Shown: positions 51,138-60,417 of the stretch, one piece after another
Layout of the letters: the number at the start of each line of letters is the position of its first letter
How positions within the stretch are numbered: position 1 is the stretch's first letter
Source of the DNA: Streptomyces cathayae
GTDB taxonomy: Bacteria; Actinomycetota; Actinomycetes; Streptomycetales; Streptomycetaceae
Length of the DNA: 64,000 bases
Reading direction: 5' to 3'
Assembly (NCBI RefSeq): GCF_029760955.1
Contig: NZ_CP121682.1
Coordinates: 2,356,001 to 2,420,000 of the forward strand
Notes under the pieces: generated by a model
What the model saw: only the letters and a program-made list of their open reading frames with translations
What the model was told of the DNA's origin: nothing
The model's database searches: none
Made by a program: the position numbers and the translations under genes

Positions 51138-52487
51138 TCAGAACCCTCCGCCGAAGTCCCCGCCGCCGAAGCCGCCGCCACCGCCGAAGTCTCCCCCGCC
51201 GAAGCCGCCGCCGAAGTCCCCGCTGTCGAAGTCGGCGCCGGAGACGTCTCCGCCCGTGTAACCGCCGAAGTCTCCGTAGCCGGAGCCGTAGTCGGCCGCG
51301 TAGGAGGGGCCGGCCATCATGCCGCCGAGCACCGTGCCGACCAGCAGACCGGGCAGCAGGCCGCCGCCGAAGTAGCCGCCCGCCCAGGGGCCGTAGGCCG
51401 GGCCCGCCTCCCAGTAGGGGCGGCGGCCCAGGTCGGTGTCGACCTCGCGGACGGCCGGCTCGTGGCCGTCGGCCAGGCGGGCCCGGTCCGCCGCACAGAC
51501 CGGGACCTCCCGCTCGGTGCCGCCGGCGGGCCTCCAGAGGGCGTCGGCGACCGAGGGGCCGTGGCGCGGGTCGAAGAAGCAGGGCGGCCTGCGCTCCGGC
51601 AGCGGCCGGCCCGCACGGCGGGCGTCGAGCCGTGCCAGCGCGAAGCGGCCGTCCTCCACGGCCTGGGTGACCGCGCGGACGTCCTCCGGCCTGCCGGCCG
51701 CGTCCATCAGTTGCTTGGACTGCTCGTAGGAGTCCAGCGCGCGCCCGTAGTCGGCGCGCATGGCGTCGTCGGCGCCGGGCTCACCGGGGCGGAAGTCGAG
51801 CCGGTCGAGTTCCTCGCCGAACGCGGTGATGTCCTCGTCGACCACCACCCGCAGCTTCTCCAGCGCGGCCCGCTGCTCCTCCTCATGACGGCGCCGGTTG
51901 CGCCGGGACACCGCGTACACGCCCGCGCCGCCGGCGGCCAGCAGGGTGCCGACGGTGATCAGCCCGCCGACGGGGGCGCCGTCGGACCCGCCGCTCCAGG
52001 AACTCGGCGCCGAACCGCCGACGTTGCGCAGCGCGTCGTCGACGAAGTCGTTCAGCTGGGCCTTGGCGTCGCCCGCGTCCTGCGTGGCCGTGACCAGGTT
52101 CTGCACGCCCTGGCGGCTCAGCACGCCGCTGTCGGCGCGCGCGTCGAACGCGTCGCCGAGCCGGATACCGTACAGGCCGGTGACGCCGGTCTCGGTACGC
52201 AGGTTCCGGAAGAGGTTCTCGGTGGGGTAGCCGGCCGGGAGGACCGCCACGAGGACGGGTTTGTCCGCGTCCTCGATCTTGTTCGCGAGGGCCTCGGCGT
52301 CCGCCTCGGACAGGATGTCCCTCGCCGCGGGGTCGACGTAGACGGGACTCTCGCGCAGAGCCTGGGCCACGGTGGAGAGGTCGGTGGCCGCGTGCGCACC
52401 CGGCGCCCCGGCCATCAGGACCGCCAGCGCGGCGGCCACGGGCACGATCAGCAGGCGTACGAGGGTACGCGTCAGCGCGTCCTTCAT
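51138..52487 (-). CDS. TPM-like membrane protein with Gly/Phe-rich tail
   Basis: A 449-residue protein. It has a signal peptide (hydrophobic 10-33, AHAATD cleavage-like), then an extracytoplasmic TPM-type domain (SPVYVDPAARDILSEADAEALANKIEDADKPVLVAVLP). A transmembrane helix follows (about 180-200, GGLITVGTLLAAGGAGVYAV), with a basic RRNRRRHEEE stop-transfer. The cytoplasmic part is helical, followed by PPCFFDPRHGPSVADALWRPA and CAADRARLADG. The last 75 residues are a Gly/Phe/Asp/Tyr tail (FGGGDFGGGG pattern). I recognise it as a conserved actinobacterial membrane protein of unknown role. ATG start; no operon partner is evident. Confidence 0.85.
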   Translation of the reverse strand: MKDALTRTLVRLLIVPVAAALAVLMAGAPGAHAATDLSTVAQALRESPVYVDPAARDILSEADAEALANKIEDADKPVLVAVLPAGYPTENLFRNLRTETGVTGLYGIRLGDAFDARADSGVLSRQGVQNLVTATQDAGDAKAQLNDFVDDALRNVGGSAPSSWSGGSDGAPVGGLITVGTLLAAGGAGVYAVSRRNRRRHEEEQRAALEKLRVVVDEDITAFGEELDRLDFRPGEPGADDAMRADYGRALDSYEQSKQLMDAAGRPEDVRAVTQAVEDGRFALARLDARRAGRPLPERRPPCFFDPRHGPSVADALWRPAGGTEREVPVCAADRARLADGHEPAVREVDTDLGRRPYWEAGPAYGPWAGGYFGGGLLPGLLVGTVLGGMMAGPSYAADYGSGYGDFGGYTGGDVSGADFDSGDFGGGFGGGDFGGGGGFGGGDFGGGF

Positions 52488-52583
52488 ATGTTCGAAGCTA
52501 CCCGAACCGGCCCGGAAACGGGCATCCGGGCCCGGCAGGGATTCCTCCGCGACGGCGCGAAGTCCCTGCCGGGCCCGGTCCGC

Positions 52584-54188
52584 TCAGGCCGCCGGTTCGA
52601 CCCCGGCCCGCAGCAGGCCGTAGGTGTACGCGTCCTCCAGTGCCTGCCAGGACGCGGCGATGACGTTGTCCCCGACGCCCAGGGTCGACCACTCCCCCGC
52701 GCCGTCGGACGTGGAGATCAGGACCCGGGTGGTGGAGTGCGTGCCGTGCTTGCCCTCGAGGATGCGGACCTTGTAGTCGACCAGTTCCAGCTTGGCGAGC
52801 TGCGGGTAGATCCGCTCCAGGGCGACGCGCAGGGCCCGGTCCAGGGCGTTGACCGGGCCGTTGCCCTCCGCCGTGGCGACGATGCGCTCGTTCTCGGCCC
52901 ACAGCTTCACCGTGGCCTCGTTGGCGTGGGTGCCGTCGGGGCGGTCCTCGACGATCGCGCGCCAGGACTCGACCTCGAAGTACTTCAGCTGCCGGCCCTC
53001 GACCTCCGCGCGCAGCAGCAGTTCGAAGCTGGCGTCGGCGGCCTCGTACGTGTAGCCCTTGAGCTCGCGTTCCTTGACCCGCTCCACGACCCGGCCGACC
53101 AGTTCGCGGTCGTCTCCCAGGTCGATGCCGAGTTCCTTGCCCTTGAGCTCGATGGAGGCGCGGCCGGCCATGTCGGACACCAGCATCCGCATGGTGTTGC
53201 CGACCCGCTCCGGGTCGATGTGCTGGTACAGGTCCGGGTCGACCTTGATGGCGGAGGCGTGCAGGCCGGCCTTGTGGGCGAAGGCGGAGACACCCACGTA
53301 GGGCTGGTGGGTGGAGGGGGTGAGGTTGACGACCTCGGCGATGGCGTGCGAGATGCGCGTCATCTCCCGGAGCCGGCCCTCGGGCAGGACCTTCTTGCCG
53401 TACTTGAGCTCCAGCGCCGCCACCACCGGGAACAGGTTGGAGTTGCCGACCCGCTCGCCGTAGCCGTTGGCCGTGCACTGGACGTGGGTGGCGCCCGCGT
53501 CGACGGCGGCGAGGGTGTTGGCGACCGCGCACCCGGTGTCGTCCTGGGCGTGGATGCCGAGCCGGGCGCCGGTGTCGGCGAGCACCGTGGAGACCACGGC
53601 CTGGATCTGGGCGGGGAGCATGCCGCCGTTGGTGTCGCACAGGACGACGACGTCGGCACCGGCCTGTGCGGCCGCGCGGACGACCGACTTGGCGTACTCG
53701 GGGTTGGCGCGGTAGCCGTCGAAGAAGTGCTCGCAGTCGACGAACACCCGGCGGCCCTCGGCCTTGAGGAAGGCGACGGTGTCGCGGACCATCTCCAGGT
53801 TCTCGTCCAGGGTGGTGCGCAGGGCGAGCTCGACATGCCGGTCGTGGGACTTGGCTACCAGCGTGATCACCTGCGCGCCGGAGGCGAGCAGCGCCCTGAC
53901 CTGCGGATCCTCGGCGGCGGTGGTGCCGGCGCGACGGGTGGCGCCGAAGGCGACCAACTGGGCGTGCCGGAACTCGATCTCCTGCTGGGCGCGGGCGAAG
54001 AACTCGGTGTCCCTCGGGTTCGCGCCCGGCCAGCCGCCCTCGATGAAGCCCACACCGAAGTCGTCCAGGTGCCGTGCGATGGCCAGCTTGTCGGCGACCG
54101 TGAGGTTGATGCCCTCGCGCTGGGCGCCGTCGCGCAGGGTGGTGTCGAAGACGTGGAACGAGTCGTCGGGCTCGCTGGTTGCGGTCAT
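52584..54188 (-). CDS. cimA: Citramalate synthase (alpha-isopropylmalate synthase family)
   Basis: A 534-residue HMG-CoA-lyase-like synthase. It condenses pyruvate with acetyl-CoA to (R)-citramalate, a threonine-independent entry to 2-oxobutyrate for isoleucine. Catalytic FHVFDTTLRDGAQREG lies at 11-26, followed by FIEGGWPGANPRD, CEHFFDGYRAN, VLCDTNGG and HAQDDTGCAVANTLAAVDAGA. The C-terminal regulatory LeuA-dimer-like domain is present. The GWPGAN signature and length match CimA rather than LeuA. The ATG at 54188 starts MTATSEPDDSFHVFD. A structured leader with a terminator precedes it (54298-54372). Citramalate rather than isopropylmalate synthase activity is assigned by motif. Confidence 0.9.
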   Translation of the reverse strand: MTATSEPDDSFHVFDTTLRDGAQREGINLTVADKLAIARHLDDFGVGFIEGGWPGANPRDTEFFARAQQEIEFRHAQLVAFGATRRAGTTAAEDPQVRALLASGAQVITLVAKSHDRHVELALRTTLDENLEMVRDTVAFLKAEGRRVFVDCEHFFDGYRANPEYAKSVVRAAAQAGADVVVLCDTNGGMLPAQIQAVVSTVLADTGARLGIHAQDDTGCAVANTLAAVDAGATHVQCTANGYGERVGNSNLFPVVAALELKYGKKVLPEGRLREMTRISHAIAEVVNLTPSTHQPYVGVSAFAHKAGLHASAIKVDPDLYQHIDPERVGNTMRMLVSDMAGRASIELKGKELGIDLGDDRELVGRVVERVKERELKGYTYEAADASFELLLRAEVEGRQLKYFEVESWRAIVEDRPDGTHANEATVKLWAENERIVATAEGNGPVNALDRALRVALERIYPQLAKLELVDYKVRILEGKHGTHSTTRVLISTSDGAGEWSTLGVGDNVIAASWQALEDAYTYGLLRAGVEPAA

Positions 54189-54540
54189 GGTCTGAAGGCT
54201 CCTGATGTTGGATCTCGGTCTACCGGAATGACCGGTTCCACCGTCCCCCCATGGTCCCTCGCGCCGGCTCCCCGGCTTCTGGTGGGCCAGGAAACAGAAA
54301 AACCTCTCGCGGGTGCGAGAGGTCTGCGCGCGGGTCGAGGACGACGATGTCCGCCCGTACGTTGTCGTACGGACGGTCACTGCGGACCGGCGCGCCTGCT
54401 GCCAATAATCGTGGCGAACGAGAGCACGGGGGCAGTGTGGCACAAACCGGCCCGACGATCACCGTCCGTCTCAGGATACGGGCGCCGGGTGTCCGCTCTG
54501 CAGCGCCCTGACCTCACCGCCCCCGCCGCCCCCGCCGGAC
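54189..54540 (-). promoter_or_regulatory. cimA 5' region with attenuator-like leader
   Basis: This region separates cimA from the ilvE terminator. On the minus strand a hairpin CCGTACG/CGTACGG with a 4-base loop (54355-54372) precedes a second, terminator-type hairpin followed by five Us (54298-54322). Between and across them short frames read Thr/Ser-rich (RTTTYGRTSSSS) or contain ADIVVLDP. No short peptide with a good ribosome binding site could be fixed. Confidence 0.5.
54298..54322 (-). terminator. Intrinsic terminator inside the cimA leader
   Basis: An 8-bp perfect stem CCTCTCGC/GCGAGAGG with an ACCC loop is followed by TTTTTCTGTTT on the minus strand. It sits 110 bases before the cimA start and about 230 bases after the separate ilvE terminator, so it most plausibly controls cimA. 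Confidence 0.75.
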
Positions 54541-54572
54541 GGGCCGCCGCGGACGTGGGGTCCGGGCGGCCC
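54541..54572 (-). terminator. Terminator of ilvE
   Basis: A 13-bp stem (GGGCCGCC-CGGAC/GTCCG-GGCGGCCC, one bulged base) lies 36 bases after the ilvE stop, with 9-bp tandem repeats between them. Confidence 0.7.
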
Positions 54573-54573
54573 T

Positions 54574-54600
54574 GACGGGGCGGACGGGGCGGACGGGGCG
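54574..54600. repeat. 9-bp tandem repeat after ilvE
   Basis: GACGGGGCG occurs three times in tandem, then a partial GACGAGG, ending at the ilvE stop. It is non-coding, and slippage-prone. Confidence 0.8.
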
Positions 54601-54607
54601 GACGAGG

Positions 54608-55696
54608 TCAGCCCAGGGGGTGCATCCAGCCCTGCTTGTCCTCGGCCGTGCCGCGCTGGATGTCGAGCAGGGCCTGACGCAGGCGCATGGTGACCTCGCC
54701 GGGCTCACCGCCGCTGTGCTGCCACTCGGCGCCGGCCCGCTTGACGGTGCCGACGGGCGTGATGACGGCCGCGGTACCGCAGGCGAACACCTCGGCGAGG
54801 GTGCCGTTCTCGGCGTCGCGCTGCCACTGGTCGACGGAGACCCGCTCCTCGACGGCCTCGTAGCCGAGGTCGCGGGCGACGCTCAGCAGGGAGTCACGGG
54901 TGACGCCCTCCAGGATGGAGCCAGTGAGGGTCGGCGTGACGATCTTGTTGCCGTACACGAAGTACAGGTTCATGCCTCCGAGCTCCTCGACCCAGGTGTG
55001 CTCCACGGCGTCGAGGTAGCAGACCTGGTCGCAGCCCTTGGCCGCGGCCTCGGCCTGGGCGAGCAGCGAGGCGGCGTAGTTGCCGCCGGTCTTCGCGTCG
55101 CCCATCCCGCCGGGGACGGCGCGGACGCGGTCCTCGGAGACCCAGATGGAGACCGGCTTCACACCGCCGGGGAAGTAGGCGCCGGCCGGGGAGGCGATCA
55201 CCAGGAACAGGTACTCGTTGGCGGGCTTGACGCCCAGCCCGACCTCGGTGGCGATCATGAAGGGGCGCAGGTAGAGGGATTCCTCACCGCCGTGCGCCGG
55301 CACCCACGCCTTGTCCTGGCCGACCAGCGCGTCGCACGCCTCGATGAACGTCTCCACCGGCAGCTCGGGCATCGCGAGGCGGCGGGCGGAGCGCTGGAAA
55401 CGTTCGGCGTTCTTCTCGGGGCGGAAGGTGGCGACGGACCCGTCGGGCCTGCGGTAGGCCTTCAGGCCCTCGAAGATCTCCTGCGCGTAGTGCAGGACGT
55501 GGGTCGCCGGGTCGAGGGGGATCGGCGCGTACGGGACGAGCTGTCCGTCGTGCCAGCCGCGGCCCTCGGTCCACTTGATCGTCACCATGTGGTCGGTGAA
55601 GTGGCGGCCGAACCCCGGATTGGCCAGGATCGCCTCCCGCTCGGCGTCCGAGAGGGGGTGGGCGGAAGGCTTGAGCTCGATCGTGGGCGTCGTCAT
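54608..55696 (-). CDS. ilvE: Branched-chain amino acid aminotransferase
   Basis: A 362-residue fold-type IV PLP aminotransferase making Leu, Ile and Val from their keto acids. It begins [19 protein letters not shown]. Family features are [31 protein letters not shown], and the PLP-lysine region [20 protein letters not shown]. Beyond that are [22 protein letters not shown] and [18 protein letters not shown] start. leuB lies 249 bases upstream on the same strand with its own terminator in between. Confidence 0.97.
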   Translation of the reverse strand: MTTPTIELKPSAHPLSDAEREAILANPGFGRHFTDHMVTIKWTEGRGWHDGQLVPYAPIPLDPATHVLHYAQEIFEGLKAYRRPDGSVATFRPEKNAERFQRSARRLAMPELPVETFIEACDALVGQDKAWVPAHGGEESLYLRPFMIATEVGLGVKPANEYLFLVIASPAGAYFPGGVKPVSIWVSEDRVRAVPGGMGDAKTGGNYAASLLAQAEAAAKGCDQVCYLDAVEHTWVEELGGMNLYFVYGNKIVTPTLTGSILEGVTRDSLLSVARDLGYEAVEERVSVDQWQRDAENGTLAEVFACGTAAVITPVGTVKRAGAEWQHSGGEPGEVTMRLRQALLDIQRGTAEDKQGWMHPLG

Positions 55697-55886
55697 GAGT
55701 GGTTGTCCTTCACCGGTTGTAGTGACGGGCCGCGCTCACGCCCGTACGGCCGTGGCCAGTGGTAGGACGTCCGAGCATTCCCTCATTCCGCGGCTCCGCG
55801 TTCGATTATCGCCCGGAGGCGGCGGCGGAGGGAATACGGGGTGAATGCGGCCCGGTGGTCGATGGTGGCACCCGGCGGGGACAGGG

Positions 55887-55918
55887 GGAAGCCGCCGGGC
55901 GGTTGCGACCGGCGGCTT
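55887..55918 (-). terminator. Terminator of leuB
   Basis: A perfect 11-bp stem (GAAGCCGCCGG and complement) with a ten-base loop lies 27 bases after the leuB stop. Confidence 0.85.
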
Positions 55919-55945
55919 CGAGTGGTGTCGAGTGTGCGCGCCCGG

Positions 55946-56989
55946 TCAGCCGGCTACGCGTACGGCGAGCGCGTCGCCGATCTCGGAGGTGCTGCGCGCG
56001 GGCAGCCCGCCGCGCTCCGCGAGGTCGGCGGAGACGGCCTCCTCGATGCGGGCCGCCTCGGCTTCGTGGCCGAGGTGGCGCAGCAGGAGGGCGACGGAGA
56101 GAACCGTGGCGCTCGGGTCCGCCTTGCCCTGGCCGGCGATGTCCGGGGCCGAGCCGTGCACCGGCTCGAACATCGACGGGAACGCGCCGGACGGGTTGAT
56201 GTTCCCGCTCGCGGCGACGCCGATGCCGCCGGAGACGGCCGCGGCGAGGTCGGTGATGATGTCACCGAAGAGGTTGTCGGTGACGATCACGTCGAACCGG
56301 GCCGGGTCGGTGACCAGGTAGATCGTCGCGGCGTCGACGTGGATGTAGTCGGTGGTGACCTCGGGGAACTCCGCGGCCACCTTGTGGAAGACGTTCGTCC
56401 ACAGGTGTCCGGCGAAGGTCAGCACGTTGTTCTTGTGGACCAGCGTGAGCTTCTTGCGCGGGCGGGCCTGGGCGCGGGCGAAGGCGTCACGGACCACGCG
56501 CTCGACACCGAAGGCCGTGTTGACGGAGACCTCGGTGGCGACCTCGTGCTCGGTGCCCTTGCGGATGGTGCCGCCGTTGCCGGTGTACGGGCCCTCGGTG
56601 CCCTCGCGGACGACGAGGAAGTCGATCTCCGGCTGCCCCGCGAGCGGCGTGGCCACGCCCGGCAGGAGCTTCGACGGCCGCAGGTTGACGTGGTGGTCGA
56701 AGGCGAAGCGGAGCTTGAGCAGGAAGCCGCGCTCCAGGACGCCGGAGGGGACGCTCGGGTCGCCGATCGCGCCGAGCAGGATGGCGTCGTGCTGCTTCAG
56801 CGCGTCGAGGTCGGCGTCGGTGAGGGTCTCACCGGTGGCGTGGTAGCGCCGCGCGCCGAAGTCGAACTCCTTGGTCTCCAGCTTCACATCCTGCGGAAGG
56901 ACGGCGGAGAGGACCTTGAGACCTTCGGTCACGACCTCCTGGCCGATGCCGTCACCGGGAATCACTGCGAGATTGATGCTGCGAGACAT
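55946..56989 (-). CDS. leuB: 3-isopropylmalate dehydrogenase
   Basis: An NAD-dependent oxidative decarboxylase, third step of leucine synthesis. The 347-residue protein begins [20 protein letters not shown]. It carries [28 protein letters not shown], the catalytic [25 protein letters not shown] (catalytic Lys) and [20 protein letters not shown]. The C-terminal NAD contact [19 protein letters not shown] is also present. ATG start. Monocistronic by the terminator at 55887 and the 97-base gap to the next small gene upstream. Confidence 0.97.
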   Translation of the reverse strand: MSRSINLAVIPGDGIGQEVVTEGLKVLSAVLPQDVKLETKEFDFGARRYHATGETLTDADLDALKQHDAILLGAIGDPSVPSGVLERGFLLKLRFAFDHHVNLRPSKLLPGVATPLAGQPEIDFLVVREGTEGPYTGNGGTIRKGTEHEVATEVSVNTAFGVERVVRDAFARAQARPRKKLTLVHKNNVLTFAGHLWTNVFHKVAAEFPEVTTDYIHVDAATIYLVTDPARFDVIVTDNLFGDIITDLAAAVSGGIGVAASGNINPSGAFPSMFEPVHGSAPDIAGQGKADPSATVLSVALLLRHLGHEAEAARIEEAVSADLAERGGLPARSTSEIGDALAVRVAG

Positions 56990-57086
56990 GCGGGCACCCT
57001 ACTCCTCGTCCCATGCTCTGACACGAGCCGTCCGGGATGCGGACACCCGCATGGGGGAACCGTCGGCCGGCACCGCGCGGAGCGGC

Positions 57087-57218
57087 TCAGTGGCCGGTCG
57101 ACCCGCCGTTGTCCCGGCGGTCGAGGGCCCGCTGGAGGGCGGCTGCGGCGTTCTTGCGGTCGGACTCGCTCGTACGGGAGGCGTGACGGACGCGGCGGCG
57201 GACAGCGGTCTCGGGCAT
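57087..57218 (-). CDS. Very small conserved basic protein
   Basis: A 43-residue product, MPETAVRRRVRHASRTSESDR followed by KNAAAALQRALDRRDNGGSTGH. It is strongly basic and helical. I recognise it as a small Streptomyces hypothetical protein between leuB and pruA, with no known role. The ATG at 57218 has GAAGGAG eight bases upstream. Upstream in-frame sequence is a Pro/Val repeat that looks non-coding. Confidence 0.7.
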   Translation of the reverse strand: MPETAVRRRVRHASRTSESDRKNAAAALQRALDRRDNGGSTGH

Positions 57219-57534
57219 GGGGATCGACTCCTTCGACAAGCCTGGTGCGACGGGAACGGCGGGAAGCCCGGGAACCATGGGACCCATGGAAACCACAGGA
57301 ACCACAGGAACCACGGAAATACCGTGAGGAAAACGCGTCACCGGAAGGGGCGGGGAGCGGGGGCCGCAGGGATTGCCTGCACGGGGCCCGGCTCACGACC
57401 GCCGTTCGCTTGATCGAGCGAGACGTTCGGCTCCTACAAAAATAAGGGCGCGCGGGGCATCTGTCTGCACAATTACTCGGACTTCCTACTATCTGAGACG
57501 GTGGACCGCGTCACATTGCCACGACCTGCGAAAA
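57219..57534. other. Intergenic region upstream of the 43-residue gene
   Basis: Direct repeats of GGAACCACA occur at about 57281-57318. Towards the pruA side is an AT-richer stretch, 57471-57494, reading AGTAGGAAGTCCGAGTAATT on the minus strand, which I cannot assign. A promoter for the small gene probably lies here. No gene is visible. Confidence 0.5.
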
Positions 57535-57575
57535 CGTCGGACGGGCCAGGTCCCTGCGACCTGGCCCGTCCGACG
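57535..57575 (-). terminator. Intrinsic terminator of pruA
   Basis: A perfect 18-bp stem with a CCTGC loop lies 43 bases after the pruA stop and is followed on the minus strand by TTTT. It is the longest perfect hairpin in the window. Confidence 0.95.
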
Positions 57576-57617
57576 GGGCAGCGGCAGCGGGTACGAAGGT
57601 CCCGCTGCCGGGGGGCG

Positions 57618-59258
57618 TCAGCCCATGTGCGGGTACGGGTAGTCGGTCGGCGGGACCAGCGTCTCCTTGATGGCACGGGTCAGGGTCCAGCGCATCAGGT
57701 TCTGCGGGGCGCCGGCCTTGTCGTTGGTGCCGGAGGCGCGACCGCCGCCGAAGGGCTGCTGGCCGACGACGGCACCGGTCGACTTGTCGTTGATGTAGAA
57801 GTTGCCGGCCGCGTAGCGCAGCTTCTCCATCGTGTACGCGGCGGCCGCGCGGTCGTTCGCGATGACCGAGCCGGTCAGCGCGTAGTCGGACACCGACTCC
57901 ATCTGGGTCAGCATCTCGTCGTACTTCTCGGCGGAGCTGTCGTCGTAGACGTGCACGGCGAGGAACGGGCCGAAGTACTCGGTGCGGAAGACCTCGTTGT
58001 CCGGGTCGTCGCACTCGACGACGGTCGGACGGACGAAGTAGCCGACGGAGTCGTCGTAGCTGCCGCCCGCGACGATCGTGCAGGACGGGTCCGCCTCGGC
58101 GCGGTCGATCGCGGCCTTGTTCTTGGCGAAGGCCCGCTCGTCGATGACGGCGCCGATGAAGTTGGACAGGTCGGTGACGTCACCCATCTTGATGCCGTCG
58201 ATCTCGGCGGCGAACTCCTCCTTGAACCCGGAGTTCCAGATGGACGCCGGGATGTACGCGCGGGAGGTCGCCGAGCACTTCTGGCCCTGGTACTCGAAGG
58301 CACCGCGGGTCAGGGCCGTCTTGAGGATCGCGCGGTCGGCCGACGGGTGGGCGACGACGAAGTCCTTGCCGCCGGTCTCACCGACCAGCCGCGGGTAGGT
58401 GCGGTACTTCTCGATGTTGTTGCCGACCGTCTTCCACAGGTGCTGGAAGGTCTTGGTCGAGCCCGTGAAGTGGATGCCCGCCAGGTCCCGGTGCTCGAGC
58501 GCGACCTCGGAGACCTCGATGCCGTCACCGGTGACGAGGTTGATGACGCCCTTGGGCAGTCCGGCCTCCTCCAGCAGCCGCATCAGCAGCACGGCGGCGT
58601 GGGTCTGGGTCGGGGACGGCTTCCAGACCACGACGTTGCCCATCAGCGCGGGCGCGGTGGGCAGGTTGGCGGCGATCGCGCTGAAGTTGAACGGCGTGAT
58701 CGCGTAGACGAAGCCCTCCAGCGGGCGGTGGTCCATGCGGTTCCACACGCCCGGCGAGTTGGCCGGGGGCTGCTCGGCCAGGATGCCGCGCGCGTAGTGG
58801 ACGTTGAACCGCCAGAAGTCGATCAGCTCGCAGGGGCTGTCGATCTCGGCCTGCTGGGCGGTCTTGGACTGACCCAGCATGGTGGAGGCGGCGATGGTCT
58901 CGCGCCAGGGGCCCGAGAGCAGTTCGGCGGCGCGCAGGATGATCGCCGCACGGTCGTCGAAGGACATCGCGCGCCAGGCTGGGGCGGCGGCCAGGGCGGC
59001 GTCGATCGCGTCCTGGGCGTCCTGCCGGGTGGCGTTGGCGTAGGTGCCCAGGCGCGCCTTGTGGTTGTGCGGCTGCACGACGTCGAAGCGCTCGCCGCCG
59101 CCCATCCGCTTCTCGCCGCCGATGGTGCAGGGCAGGTCGACCGGGTTGTCGGCCAGCTCCTTGAGCTTGGTCTCCAGTCGGGCCCGCTCGGGCGTGCCGG
59201 GAGCGTAGCCGTGCACCGGCTCGTTGACGGGCGTGGGGACCTGGGTCACAGCGTCCAT
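57618..59258 (-). CDS. pruA: L-glutamate gamma-semialdehyde (1-pyrroline-5-carboxylate) dehydrogenase
   Basis: A 546-residue aldehyde dehydrogenase oxidising glutamate semialdehyde to glutamate, the second step of proline catabolism. Features are YAITPFNFSAIAANLP, the cofactor loop FTGSTKTFQHLW, the catalytic Glu in LVGETGGKDF, and the catalytic Cys in YQGQKCSATSRAY. Also present are YFGPFLAVHVYDD and the C-terminal QQPFGGGRASGTNDKAG. It is the stand-alone enzyme, not a PutA fusion. ATG start; proline dehydrogenase ends 54 bases upstream and the two form one operon. Confidence 0.96.
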   Translation of the reverse strand: MDAVTQVPTPVNEPVHGYAPGTPERARLETKLKELADNPVDLPCTIGGEKRMGGGERFDVVQPHNHKARLGTYANATRQDAQDAIDAALAAAPAWRAMSFDDRAAIILRAAELLSGPWRETIAASTMLGQSKTAQQAEIDSPCELIDFWRFNVHYARGILAEQPPANSPGVWNRMDHRPLEGFVYAITPFNFSAIAANLPTAPALMGNVVVWKPSPTQTHAAVLLMRLLEEAGLPKGVINLVTGDGIEVSEVALEHRDLAGIHFTGSTKTFQHLWKTVGNNIEKYRTYPRLVGETGGKDFVVAHPSADRAILKTALTRGAFEYQGQKCSATSRAYIPASIWNSGFKEEFAAEIDGIKMGDVTDLSNFIGAVIDERAFAKNKAAIDRAEADPSCTIVAGGSYDDSVGYFVRPTVVECDDPDNEVFRTEYFGPFLAVHVYDDSSAEKYDEMLTQMESVSDYALTGSVIANDRAAAAYTMEKLRYAAGNFYINDKSTGAVVGQQPFGGGRASGTNDKAGAPQNLMRWTLTRAIKETLVPPTDYPYPHMG

Positions 59259-59312
59259 TGTGTGCGTACTCCTTGACTTGAGCGGTGAGTGGGTGAGCGG
59301 TGCCGCTCGGGC

Positions 59313-60239
59313 TCAGCCCTTGCTGACCATCGAGCGCAGGAAGAAGCGCAGGTTCGCCGGCTTCTCCGCCAGACGGCGCATGAAGTAGCCGTACCAGTCG
59401 GTGCCGTAGGCCGTGTAGACCCGCATGCGGTGGCCTTCGGCGGCCAGGCGCAGGTGCTCGTCGCCGCGGATGCCGTAGAGCATCTGGAACTCGTACTCGC
59501 CGATCTTGCGTCCGGCGGTGCGGGCGAGTTCCTGGGTGATGGAGATCAGACGAGGATCGTGGGACCCGATCATCGGGTACCCCTCGCCCTCCATCAGCGT
59601 CCGCAGGATGCGCACGTACGCCTTGTCGATCTCGTGCTTCTGCTGGTGGGCGACCTCGGCGGGTTCCTTGTAGGCGCCCTTCACCAACCGTACGCGGCTG
59701 CCGTCGGCGGCGAGGCGGCGCGCGTCGGCCTCGGTGCGGAAGAGGTAGGCCTGGATGACGCAGCCGGTCTGCGGGAAGTCCTTCCGCAGCTCCTCGTGGA
59801 TGGCGAACATCGAGTCGAGGGTGGTGTGGTCCTCGGCGTCGAGGGTGACGGTGGTGCCGATCGCGGCGGCGGCCTCGACGACCGGGCGGACGTTGGCGAG
59901 CGCCCGTTCGTGGCCGCCGGGGAGCGCCTGGCCGAACATCGACAGCTTCACCGACATCTCGGCGCGGGTGCCGAGCGCCAGCGGCCCCAGCCGGTCGATC
60001 AGCTCCAGGTACGCGTCGCGTGCGGCGGCGGCCTGCTCGGGGGTGGTGATGTCCTCGCCGACGACGTCCATGGTCAGTTCCAGGCCGCTGCCGGTGAGTT
60101 CCCGGACGATCGGCAGGACCTCGTCGACGGTCTCACCGGGGATGAAGCGGTCGACGACCTGCTTGGTCACCGGGGCCGCCGAGACCAGGCGTCGCATCCG
60201 GTCGCTGCGCGACGCGGCGAGAATCACGGGACCCAGCAC
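59313..60239 (-). CDS. Proline dehydrogenase (FAD-dependent, monofunctional)
   Basis: A 308-residue PRODH TIM-barrel flavoenzyme converting proline to 1-pyrroline-5-carboxylate and passing electrons to the membrane quinone pool. It has SVKLSMFGQALPGGHERA, VTLDAEDHTTLDSMFA, CVIQAYLFRTEAD and RLVKGAYKEPAEVAH. The conserved C-terminal end is YEFQMLYGIRGDEHLRL then YMRRLAEKPAN. The GTG at 60239 has GGAGG six bases upstream. It leads the operon with pruA, divergent from the PucR-type regulator. Confidence 0.95.
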   Translation of the reverse strand: MLGPVILAASRSDRMRRLVSAAPVTKQVVDRFIPGETVDEVLPIVRELTGSGLELTMDVVGEDITTPEQAAAARDAYLELIDRLGPLALGTRAEMSVKLSMFGQALPGGHERALANVRPVVEAAAAIGTTVTLDAEDHTTLDSMFAIHEELRKDFPQTGCVIQAYLFRTEADARRLAADGSRVRLVKGAYKEPAEVAHQQKHEIDKAYVRILRTLMEGEGYPMIGSHDPRLISITQELARTAGRKIGEYEFQMLYGIRGDEHLRLAAEGHRMRVYTAYGTDWYGYFMRRLAEKPANLRFFLRSMVSKG

Positions 60240-60258
60240 GGGGCACCTCCACAAGCTG

Positions 60259-60284
60259 CGAAACGGCCGTCACCCGACGTTTCG
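60259..60284. promoter_or_regulatory. Inverted repeat in the proline-operon/PucR intergenic region
   Basis: CGAAACG and CGTTTCG are perfect complements with a 12-base centre, 20 bases upstream of the proline dehydrogenase start. It is a candidate operator for the divergent regulator. Confidence 0.5.
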
Positions 60285-60417
60285 GGTACGGCACGGAGAA
60301 CCACCGTGAAACCTAGGGATTCCTCCGAGCGTGGGCCATCGACAGCTGTCACGCATCCGCGCCGCCGATCTCAGACAGGTGTATGAAGGCCGCGCGGTTC
60401 TGCGGGACAATGCGGGG

